From Mailhella sp. (GTDB taxonomy: Bacteria > Desulfobacterota > Desulfovibrionia > Desulfovibrionales > Desulfovibrionaceae): 6,037 bases of DNA. How positions within the stretch are numbered: position 1 is the stretch's first letter; the number at the start of each line of letters is the position of its first letter. Location of the stretch: positions 1 through 6,037 of the forward strand of contig JAGAZG010000222.1 of NCBI GenBank assembly GCA_017940105.1, given 5' to 3'. The position numbers and the translations under genes were made by a program. Shown here piece by piece: positions 1-5,045 of this stretch. The notes under the pieces were generated by a model, which searched no databases, was not told where the DNA came from, and saw only the letters and a program-made list of their open reading frames with translations.

Positions 1-283
1 CAAAGGTGATCGTGATGGTGCACATGCCCGAAGAGTCAGATTTCGCCCTCATGTAGGTCATGTTGTCTATGCCGGTCATGTTCTGTTCGATGACCTGCGT
101 GACAGTCTGGTCAACGGTCGCAGGCGAGGCGCCGGCGTATCTTGTGTAGATGCGTATGGAGGGCGAGGCGACCTCAGGATATTGCGAGATGGGCATGGTG
201 AATATGGCCAGGGCGCCAAAGAGCATGGCGACGATGGCGAGCACCCATGCGAAAATGGGGTGGTGGATGAAGAAGCGTGACAT
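1..283 (-). CDS. RND efflux pump, inner-membrane permease subunit (AcrB/MexB-like, HAE1), N-terminal part
   Basis: This is the proton-driven inner-membrane pump of a tripartite efflux system. Only the first 94 residues are present; the gene runs off the left edge, whereas full-length family members have about 1,030-1,050 residues. The translation begins MSRFFIHHPIFAWVLAIVAM and continues through a hydrophobic TM1 (about residues 9-30). Next comes the family block QYPEVASPSIRIYTRYAGAS and then VTQVIEQNMTGIDNMTYM with a following SDSSG. From memory, this lines up almost residue for residue with the start of E. coli AcrB. The ATG overlaps the adaptor stop codon as TAATG, which suggests translational coupling, and no separate promoter is seen. 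The family assignment is secure. Substrates cannot be read from this fragment, because the binding pockets lie outside it. Confidence 0.96.
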   Translation of the reverse strand, partial: MSRFFIHHPIFAWVLAIVAMLFGALAIFTMPISQYPEVASPSIRIYTRYAGASPATVDQTVTQVIEQNMTGIDNMTYMRAKSDSSGMCTITITF

Positions 284-1551
284 TACTTATTGCCTCCGGC
301 GGAGTCGCCGCCTTCTTCCATGGGCACTTCCTGCACGGGCATGCCCGCGCGCACGTTGTTCACCCCATTAAAGATGATTTTTTCGCCGAGCGTGAGCCCG
401 GCGGTGACATACCAGTCATTGCCTATGGCGTGACTTACTTCGATGATTCTGCGGTCAGCCTTCCCGTCTTTGATGAGGTATACGTATGGAATGCCTTTCG
501 CATCGCGCAGGACAGCTTTCTGCGGAGCCAGGACAGCCTGGGTGTCTTCGCCCATGATGACCTTGGTGCGCACGAACAGGCCCGGCAGAAGCTCCAGGTC
601 AGGGTTGGGGAATTCTGCGCGGAGAAGCACGGTGTTTGTCGTCTCGTCGACGTCTACGCCGGTAAAGTTGAGATGGCCTACGGCGGGGTAGTACGAACCG
701 TCCTGCATGGTGAGCGTGGCCTGGATGTTCGAAGGCATGACATGCCTGAGGCTCCCGTCTGCCGCCCTCTGCTGAAATTGCTTTTTCAGCGAATAGAGGT
801 CGTCTGAGGACTGAGAAACTTCAACGTAGATGGGATCGGTCTGGTAAATCGTGGCAAGGGGCTGCACCTGGCTTGCAGAGAGCAGGGACCCTACAGAAAA
901 ATTGCTTTTGGTGATGATGCCGCTGATCGGCGCCTTGACTTCGGTTCTGCGCAGATTGATCTCTGCCGAACGCACAGAGGCCTGAGCGGCCTGAACATTG
1001 GCCTGGGACTGCTTGAGTGCGGCCTTGACGTCGTCATAGTCCTGCTGGCTGACCGATCTTGTGCGCAGCATGTCGGCTGTGCGCCGCTCGCGCAGCCTGG
1101 TCACCTGCAGATTGGCTTCTGCGCTGGCAAGCGCAGCCTTTGCGCTGTCGAGCGCTGCGCTGTATATGTCCGGCTCGATGCGGTAGAGCACGTCGCCTTC
1201 CTTGACATGGGAGCCTTCGGTAAAACAGCGCTCACGCATGATGCCGTTGACTTCTGGGCGTACTTCTGCAGAGCGGTATGCCGAGGTCCGGCCTGTCAGC
1301 TCACGTTCTATGGAAACCTTGTGAGGCTTCAGCTCGTACGTGGTGACGCGGATGGTGCGGGCAGCCATGGCAGCCTGCTGTGCGGCGGGCTTTTTGTTCA
1401 GATGGCTGTCAAGAAAATCGGTGACGTATTTCTGCACGGCGCTTACGGTGTCGCTGAACCAGTTGGAATCTTCGCCTGACGCCATGTCGCATCCGGCAAA
1501 AAGAAGAGGCAGCGCCAGAAGCACAGGCGCGGCAAAACGCAAAGTAGGCAT
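283..1551 (-). CDS. RND efflux periplasmic adaptor lipoprotein (membrane fusion protein, AcrA/MexA family)
   Basis: A 422-residue adaptor that would bridge the inner-membrane pump and the outer-membrane channel. The signal peptide ends in lipobox LFAGC with Cys21; Asp22 at +2 is the classic Lol-avoidance residue, so inner-membrane retention is expected. The biotinyl-lipoyl half-motif is near residues 95-127 (EVNGIM, EGSHVKEGDVLYRIEP). A long coiled-coil hairpin spans about 128-205, followed by the second lipoyl half (VKAPISGIITKSNFSVGSLL) and beta-barrel and membrane-proximal domains. The hairpin tip carries R157, M161 and S168, matching the channel-docking pattern R-x3-L-x6-S with Met in place of Leu. 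Residues 22-70 form a longer than usual N-terminal stretch with a possible amphipathic helix. The start is supported by AGGAG six bases upstream. The gene lies 41 bp after the channel gene. Confidence 0.95.
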   Translation of the reverse strand: MPTLRFAAPVLLALPLLFAGCDMASGEDSNWFSDTVSAVQKYVTDFLDSHLNKKPAAQQAAMAARTIRVTTYELKPHKVSIERELTGRTSAYRSAEVRPEVNGIMRERCFTEGSHVKEGDVLYRIEPDIYSAALDSAKAALASAEANLQVTRLRERRTADMLRTRSVSQQDYDDVKAALKQSQANVQAAQASVRSAEINLRRTEVKAPISGIITKSNFSVGSLLSASQVQPLATIYQTDPIYVEVSQSSDDLYSLKKQFQQRAADGSLRHVMPSNIQATLTMQDGSYYPAVGHLNFTGVDVDETTNTVLLRAEFPNPDLELLPGLFVRTKVIMGEDTQAVLAPQKAVLRDAKGIPYVYLIKDGKADRRIIEVSHAIGNDWYVTAGLTLGEKIIFNGVNNVRAGMPVQEVPMEEGGDSAGGNK

Positions 1552-1553
1552 GG

Positions 1554-1569
1554 TGATCTCCTGTGATCA
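1554..1569 (-). promoter_or_regulatory. Inverted repeat enclosing the adaptor ribosome binding site
   Basis: On the minus strand the sequence is TGATC-ACAGGA-GATCA, with perfect 5-bp arms and a six-base loop that holds most of the adaptor Shine-Dalgarno AGGAG. It sits just upstream of the adaptor ATG, in the 41-bp gap after the outer-membrane-factor gene. The hairpin could modulate adaptor translation. A five-pair stem is weak and may be coincidental. Confidence 0.3.
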
Positions 1570-1592
1570 GATGGGGCGGATGGCAGAAGCCA

Positions 1593-3002
1593 TCAGTTTT
1601 TCCAGCCGCCGCCAAGGGCGAGGCACACTTCGGCAATGCTGGCGAGATGCTGGGCATGGGCTGCCGCAAGAGCCTGCTGGGCCGAGAACAGATTGCTTTC
1701 TGTGGTAAGCATTTCAAGATACGAGGCAAAGCCGTTGTCATAGCGCGAACGGGCATGGCCCACGGCCTTATTAAGGTATTCTACCTGGCGTGACAGGGCC
1801 TGTACCGAATTGGCGAGCTCTCTCTGGCTGACAAGGGCGTCCCTCACATCTTTGAAGGCTGTCTGTACTGTCAGCTCATAAGCTGCCACTGCCGCTTTTT
1901 TAGAGGCTTCGGCAGCGTCGACGCCACGCTTGATGGTCCAGAAATTGAGCGGCAGCGTGATGCCGCCGGTAAGCGCTGTGTACGAATTGCGGCTGCGCAG
2001 AAGCTCATTAAGCTCAATGCTTGCCGAGCCCAGCAGACCGGTGAGTGAAAACGAAGGAAAGAAATTTGCCCTGGCTGAACCAATATCGTAATTGGTCGCG
2101 CGCAGGTTGGCTTCGGCCTGACGAATGTCGGGCCGCCTGTCAAGAAGGTCGGAAGGTATGCCCGCGGGCAGCACGGGCGTGCGCGCGAGCGAGGTCATCA
2201 AAGACGCCGGGGCCTTGAGCGCGCCTTCTTTCATGATTTGAGCAGGAGAGCGGCCAAGGAGTACCGCCAGGGAAGTTTCTGCGGCGTTTTTTGCCATGCG
2301 GGCCGAGGCAAGGGCGTTTCTTGCGATCTCAACGTTAGCCCGTATGCTCAACAGATCAAGGTCGCTGATCTGGCCGTTGTCAAAGCGATTCTGATAAATA
2401 CGCAGCGATTCTTCGCGGTTTTTCAGCACAGACGCGGCGATGCTTTCCTGCCATGTGTATGCGCTCAGCCAGAAATAGGCTTCTACCGTGCCGGCTGCCA
2501 CAGACAGCATGACATGGTCTTTGGCTGCTTCTGTGGCCACAAGGCTTTCCCGGGCAGACTCGGCGGCGTTCCAGTACTTGCCCCAGAAATCAAGGGTCCA
2601 GCTTGCAGCGAGCAGACCTGAAAAGGTGTGCGTGTTCTTGCCGCCCTGGCGCAGAGCGATGGGAGAAGTAGCGCTGCGGGCCATGTAGCGCGCCCCTTCG
2701 CCTGATGCGGCTGGCACGGGGAGCAGAGCGTCGCGGGCGATGCCGAAGCCTGCCTGGGCCTGGTCGATACGAGCCAGTGCCTGAGAGATATTGCGGTTAT
2801 TGGTCAGAGCTTCTTCGACCAGGGAGTTGAGCGTGGTATCACCGAAACGCTCCCACCATTTCTCCTGCAGGGTCTGCGATTGAGCGACTGTCCATTCCGC
2901 AGGCAACTCCATGGAAGGCCTTTGGTAATCCGGAGCAAGGCTGCACCCTGTGAGCGTCAGGATCAGGGCGGCAGGGGCAAGCCGAGTCAAAAAAGTTGTC
3001 AT
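1593..3002 (-). CDS. Outer-membrane factor lipoprotein of RND efflux system (NodT/OprM family)
   Basis: A 469-residue TolC-like channel protein of the NodT lipoprotein subfamily. The signal peptide ends in lipobox LTLTGC with Cys20; Ser at +2 fits Lol-dependent export to the outer membrane. The mature N-terminus CSLAPDYQRP and the segment EKWWERFGDTTLNSLVEEAL are family hallmarks. So are WTLDFWGKYWNAAESA, the mid-protein block IPSDLLDRRPDIRQAEANL, ARANFFPSFSLTG, and the terminal ALGGGW. The two halves repeat the long helix-rich architecture expected of the trimeric alpha-barrel. The start is supported by AGGAG five bases before ATG. It is the first gene of the operon, ahead of adaptor and pump; many well-known systems such as mexAB-oprM place this gene last. 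It is read from the minus-strand promoter near 3124-3152. Confidence 0.95.
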   Translation of the reverse strand: MTTFLTRLAPAALILTLTGCSLAPDYQRPSMELPAEWTVAQSQTLQEKWWERFGDTTLNSLVEEALTNNRNISQALARIDQAQAGFGIARDALLPVPAASGEGARYMARSATSPIALRQGGKNTHTFSGLLAASWTLDFWGKYWNAAESARESLVATEAAKDHVMLSVAAGTVEAYFWLSAYTWQESIAASVLKNREESLRIYQNRFDNGQISDLDLLSIRANVEIARNALASARMAKNAAETSLAVLLGRSPAQIMKEGALKAPASLMTSLARTPVLPAGIPSDLLDRRPDIRQAEANLRATNYDIGSARANFFPSFSLTGLLGSASIELNELLRSRNSYTALTGGITLPLNFWTIKRGVDAAEASKKAAVAAYELTVQTAFKDVRDALVSQRELANSVQALSRQVEYLNKAVGHARSRYDNGFASYLEMLTTESNLFSAQQALAAAHAQHLASIAEVCLALGGGWKN

Positions 3003-3117
3003 GTATGCTCCTTTGCCATGCAGAAAAATTTTTTTGCAGGCATTAAATCAAAGAAAGCAGCATGTTATGCTGTGCTGCAAAGGTGCTTGCGCCGTGTGCG
3101 CGGGCATCTGAAACGTT
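3003..3117 (-). other. Predicted 5' leader of the efflux operon, rich in inverted repeats
   Basis: If transcription starts near 3117, the efflux mRNA carries about 115 untranslated bases. Visible structures are CAGCAT-GTT-ATGCTG (3058-3072), the alternative GCAGCA/TGCTGC pair (3057-3062 with 3073-3078), GCGC-CGTGT-GCGC (3089-3101), and a near-perfect palindrome at 3019-3038. The hairpins at 3057-3078 share bases, so alternative folds are possible. No riboswitch class is recognised. Two short reading frames lie here (3048-3107 and 2999-3043), neither with a Shine-Dalgarno. Confidence 0.4.
3019..3038. repeat. 20-bp near-perfect palindrome just upstream of the efflux operon ribosome binding site
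   Basis: The plus strand reads TGCAGAAAAATTTTTTTGCA. The two 10-base halves are complementary except for one G/T position, with no spacer. It ends seven bases before the AGGAG of the outer-membrane-factor gene on the minus strand. It could be a protein-binding site, an intrinsically bent A-tract, or an RNA hairpin next to the ribosome binding site. The A5T7 core makes chance symmetry more likely than the length suggests. Confidence 0.35.
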
Positions 3118-3145
3118 AGACATATCCTATGTTTGTTGTTATAAA
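3117..3145 (+). promoter_or_regulatory. Sigma70-type promoter for the LysR-type regulator
   Basis: The -35 element is TAGACA (3117-3122, five of six to TTGACA), followed by a 17-bp spacer and -10 TATAAA (3140-3145, five of six to TATAAT). The predicted start near 3152 leaves a leader of about 60 bases before the regulator ATG at 3212. It is superimposed on the opposing efflux promoter, so RNA polymerase could probably occupy only one at a time. This is inferred from sequence only. Confidence 0.6.
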
Positions 3146-3152
3146 AAGTCAA
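3124..3152 (-). promoter_or_regulatory. Sigma70-type promoter for the RND efflux operon
   Basis: Read on the minus strand, the -35 is TTGACT (complement of 3147-3152), the spacer is exactly 17 bp, and the -10 is TAGGAT (complement of 3124-3129, four of six). The strong -35 with a weak -10 fits a promoter that needs help from an activator. The palindrome at 3158-3171 lies just upstream of the -35, where LysR-type activators commonly bind. The predicted start is near 3117. Confidence 0.6.
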
Positions 3153-3157
3153 ATACC

Positions 3158-3171
3158 ATCAATAAATTGAT
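3158..3171. promoter_or_regulatory. Candidate LysR-type regulator operator (perfect 14-bp palindrome)
   Basis: ATCAAT-AA-ATTGAT is a perfect palindrome with AT-rich arms. Its ATC-N8-GAT outline is one base shorter than the ATC-N9-GAT outline of NodD boxes, and it does not match T-N11-A exactly. It lies at roughly -41 to -54 of the efflux promoter and about +7 to +20 of the regulator promoter. Binding there would favour efflux transcription and block the regulator's own transcription. The assignment is inferred from symmetry and position. Confidence 0.5.
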
Positions 3172-3179
3172 AGATTGAA

Positions 3180-3196
3180 CAGGACGTTCCGTCCTG
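3180..3196 (+). promoter_or_regulatory. Perfect stem-loop in the regulator leader, next to its ribosome binding site
   Basis: CAGGACG-TTC-CGTCCTG has 7-bp perfect arms and a three-base loop. It lies in the predicted regulator leader, ending four bases before the GGGGAGG Shine-Dalgarno (3201-3207). It could act as an RNA hairpin affecting translation or mRNA stability, or as a second DNA operator. Confidence 0.4.
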
Positions 3197-3211
3197 CAGA
3201 GGGGAGGCGCA

Positions 3212-4120
3212 ATGAACTGGACCATGGATCAGCTGAGGGCTTTTGCGACCACAGCGGAGCAGGGATCATTTTCTGCAGCGGGCAGAAGCCTGGGCAAGGC
3301 TCAGTCGGTCATAAGCACCCAGGTTGCCATGCTCGAAGATACGATCGGCGTCGAGCTGTTTGACCGGAGTTCGCGCTCACCCGTGCTCACAAGGGCGGGA
3401 AAAGACCTGTTTGCAGAGGCCAAGGCCATGCTGCGCCAGGGCAGCCGTTTTGACGCCTGCGCACTTGCCCAGTACAAAGGGCAGGCAGACAGTCTCAGCA
3501 TCGCCATTGAACAGGGCATGCCGTTTCAGGCCGTTTCTGACACCATTGCCGCCATGCTGAAAAAATATCCGTTTGTCACCGGCAATTTCATTCAGAAAAC
3601 ATCTGACGAGGTGAAGCGCATGGTAGGGAGAGGCGAATCCCAGCTCGGGCTCGTGTTCGGCGATACTGACCGGGGTGACGAAAGCTTTGAATGGATATGC
3701 CTTGGACAGGTGAACTACTGCATCGTTGCCGCAAAGGACTCTGAGCTTGCACGGCTTGCCCGCGTAACCGAGCAGGATCTTTCCCAATACAGGCAGATTT
3801 TATATCGCGGCGGAGGCAGCTATCTTCTCAATTCTTCATGTTGGCAGGTCAATAACGTGTTTTGCGCGATTTACTGGGCCTCCCTCGGCATTGGCTGGAC
3901 CGTAGTGCCCCGCATGGTCATGGAGCGCATCATGAAGGGCGAGCCTGACTTTTTGGGCAACCTCTGCATGCTCAGCATGGAACAGCTGGAACTGGCAGTG
4001 AATAATTTTTATCTCATCTACAATCAGGGTTTTGTGCGCAGAGAATTACTGGATTTTTTCTGCAGCGATCTGCGTGTCCGCTGCAGCAGTTTATCTACAG
4101 AAAGAAAAGGGTATTTTTAA
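3212..4120 (+). CDS. LysR-type transcriptional regulator, divergent from the efflux operon
   Basis: A 302-residue LysR-family regulator, the usual length for the family. The winged helix-turn-helix occupies about residues 5-64: MDQLRAFATTAEQGSFSAAG, SVISTQVAMLEDTIGVELFD, then the wing residues LTRAGK. A linker helix follows to about residue 85. The C-terminal effector-binding domain (about 90-295) is divergent, and its ligand cannot be inferred. The ATG at 3212 has GGGGAGG ending four bases upstream; Met5 (3224) is a possible alternative start. The gene is transcribed away from the outer-membrane-factor gene across a 209-bp control region, so it is the most likely regulator of that operon and probably autoregulated. 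No intrinsic terminator is evident in the 54 bp before the convergent peptidase gene. The family is certain; the target is inferred from position. Confidence 0.95.
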   Translation: MNWTMDQLRAFATTAEQGSFSAAGRSLGKAQSVISTQVAMLEDTIGVELFDRSSRSPVLTRAGKDLFAEAKAMLRQGSRFDACALAQYKGQADSLSIAIEQGMPFQAVSDTIAAMLKKYPFVTGNFIQKTSDEVKRMVGRGESQLGLVFGDTDRGDESFEWICLGQVNYCIVAAKDSELARLARVTEQDLSQYRQILYRGGGSYLLNSSCWQVNNVFCAIYWASLGIGWTVVPRMVMERIMKGEPDFLGNLCMLSMEQLELAVNNFYLIYNQGFVRRELLDFFCSDLRVRCSSLSTERKGYF

Positions 4121-4174
4121 CAAGGTGGAATCGCAGATATCCGTCCCCCATGCGAAATGTCGACGTCAAAAGCG

Positions 4175-4768
4175 CTATCTGGCAACACGCCGGGCAGTCA
4201 TATAGTATTTGTCGTAATAGGTTCCCTCTGCAAGGGTTTCTACCCGCACGGTTTTTCGCCTGTTGGGACTGTGCACAAAACTGTTGTTGCCTACGTAGAT
4301 GCCGGAATGGTAGCCGTGCGGGGTTTTGAATACCAGTATGTCGCCGGGGCGCAGATTGCTCCTGCTGACTTTGGAGCCATAGCTTGCCTGGTCAAGACTC
4401 ATGCGGGGGATGTCGATGCCGTTGGCGCGGCATGTCCAATACACAAGTCCGGAGCAATCAAAGCCGTGCGATGGAGAAATGCCTCCGCTCACGTAGGGCT
4501 TGCCAATTTGGCTTGTCGCTGTTGCCGCTATGGTTTTGCCGCTGCCATCCAGCCGTGCCGGAATGGGATTCGCCCTTTGTCCATGCCAGTTCCTGCCGCC
4601 GCGATAATGCCGGTTCATCGTTGCACTGCGGTATTGTGCCGAAGTTACATACGTGTGCTGCCGTGGCAGACGCTGTTTTTGAAAACCGCAACCGGTCATG
4701 GGCGCGAGTGACAGGCAAAGCAACAGAAAAACACTGAGTTTCAGCAGAAAACCCAAATTTTTATTCAT
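4175..4768 (-). CDS. NlpC/P60 (C40) family peptidase lipoprotein, likely peptidoglycan endopeptidase
   Basis: A 197-residue lipoprotein with a C-terminal NlpC/P60 cysteine peptidase domain, the family that cleaves peptide stems of murein (compare E. coli MepS/Spr). The signal peptide MNKNLGFLLKLSVFLLLCLS ends in APMTGC with Cys27. A basic, Arg-rich linker (about 28-75) precedes the catalytic domain. The catalytic Cys105 lies in GFDCSGLVYW, His154 in YHSGIYVG, and the third polar residue His166 in FVHSP; RPGDILVF is also typical. All catalytic positions are intact. I chose ATG 4768 because it gives a proper signal peptide; the frame opens farther upstream only from a TTG at 4837, which would add a charged tail before the signal. 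The ribosome binding site is weak (GGAT). It converges with the regulator gene and lies downstream of ffs, separated by a terminator. Confidence 0.92.
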   Translation of the reverse strand: MNKNLGFLLKLSVFLLLCLSLAPMTGCGFQKQRLPRQHTYVTSAQYRSATMNRHYRGGRNWHGQRANPIPARLDGSGKTIAATATSQIGKPYVSGGISPSHGFDCSGLVYWTCRANGIDIPRMSLDQASYGSKVSRSNLRPGDILVFKTPHGYHSGIYVGNNSFVHSPNRRKTVRVETLAEGTYYDKYYMTARRVAR

Positions 4769-4810
4769 TTTTATATCCGCAGAAGAAGGTTGGCAGAAAT
4801 GCTCTTTTTT

Positions 4811-4839
4811 TTTATCCCACTTGCAAGTAATTGGCAAGT
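4811..4839 (-). promoter_or_regulatory. Candidate promoter of the peptidase gene with repeated GCAAGT half-sites
   Basis: On the minus strand TTGCCA (complement of 4832-4837) and GATAAA (complement of 4811-4816) form a possible -35/-10 pair, but with a short 15-bp spacer. Overlapping it are the perfect palindrome ACTTGCAAGT (4819-4828) and another GCAAGT at 4834-4839, eleven bases from the first copy, or about one helical turn. This could be a regulator-binding site over the promoter. A run of nine T (4805-4813, plus strand) follows it in the predicted leader. Confidence 0.35.
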
Positions 4840-4871
4840 TTGTCGCTGAATTTTTGCAACATGCTGAAATA

Positions 4872-4904
4872 CAAAATAAAAAAGGCGCATAAGCATGCGC
4901 CTTT
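4872..4904 (-). terminator. Intrinsic terminator of the SRP RNA gene
   Basis: A perfect 10-bp stem, AAAGGCGCAT (4881-4890) with ATGCGCCTTT (4895-4904), closes a four-base loop. On the minus strand it is followed by TTTTTTATTTT. It begins immediately after the SRP RNA 3' end, so it ends the ffs transcript and insulates the peptidase gene from it. Confidence 0.9.
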
Positions 4905-4905
4905 C

Positions 4906-4992
4906 AAGGAACCGGACACCCGGCAGCAACCGTTACCGTTGCTTCCTTTCGGACCTGGCGGGGTTGGCGGCGCAACCGCCGCCCGGTTCCTT
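4906..4992 (-). ncRNA. ffs: Signal recognition particle RNA, small bacterial (4.5S) type
   Basis: The minus strand holds the conserved SRP domain IV apex CCAGGTCCGAAAGGAAGCAA, where Ffh binds: a GAAA tetraloop (complement of 4947-4950) and the asymmetric GGAAGCA internal loop. The ends pair as AAGGAACCGG (minus-strand 5' end, from 4992) with CCGGTTCCTT (3' end, to 4906). The whole RNA therefore folds as one long hairpin of about 83-87 nt. There is no sign of an Alu domain, so this is the short type. With Ffh and FtsY it targets membrane and secreted proteins to the Sec translocon. A TTGACA promoter lies upstream and an intrinsic terminator directly downstream. The exact ends are uncertain by a few bases because both flanks extend the pairing. 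Confidence 0.95.
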
Positions 4993-4999
4993 TGTATGC

Positions 5000-5028
5000 A
5001 CATTAATAATAATGCCGTATTCTGTCAA
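5000..5028 (-). promoter_or_regulatory. Promoter of the SRP RNA gene
   Basis: The minus strand has a consensus -35 TTGACA (complement of 5023-5028), a 17-bp spacer and a poor -10 TAATGT (complement of 5000-5005). An AT-rich stretch just upstream (5031-5042) resembles an UP element. The predicted start falls within a few bases of the RNA 5' end near 4990-4992, which supports the call despite the weak -10. Confidence 0.6.
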
Positions 5029-5045
5029 ACCTTTATTTTTAAGGT

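Noticed and set aside
277..807. Plus-strand 176-residue open frame opposite the adaptor gene
   Set aside because: It is a shadow of the well-supported adaptor coding sequence; its composition follows codon bias on the other strand and it shows no recognisable domain.
3048..3107. 19-codon reading frame in the efflux leader (minus strand)
   Set aside because: It has no Shine-Dalgarno and no run of regulatory codons suggesting an attenuator; a frame of this length is expected by chance.
3377..3787. Minus-strand 136-residue open frame inside the LysR-type regulator
   Set aside because: It is antisense to a confident family member, with no ribosome binding site or domain.
4121..4174. Bidirectional terminator between the regulator and peptidase genes
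   Set aside because: Only a 5-bp TCGCA/TGCGA pair with a long loop is present, without a T tract; too weak to call.
4769..4837. Upstream extension of the peptidase to a TTG start
   Set aside because: It would place 23 charged residues before an intact lipoprotein signal peptide; the ATG at 4768 gives the expected signal directly.
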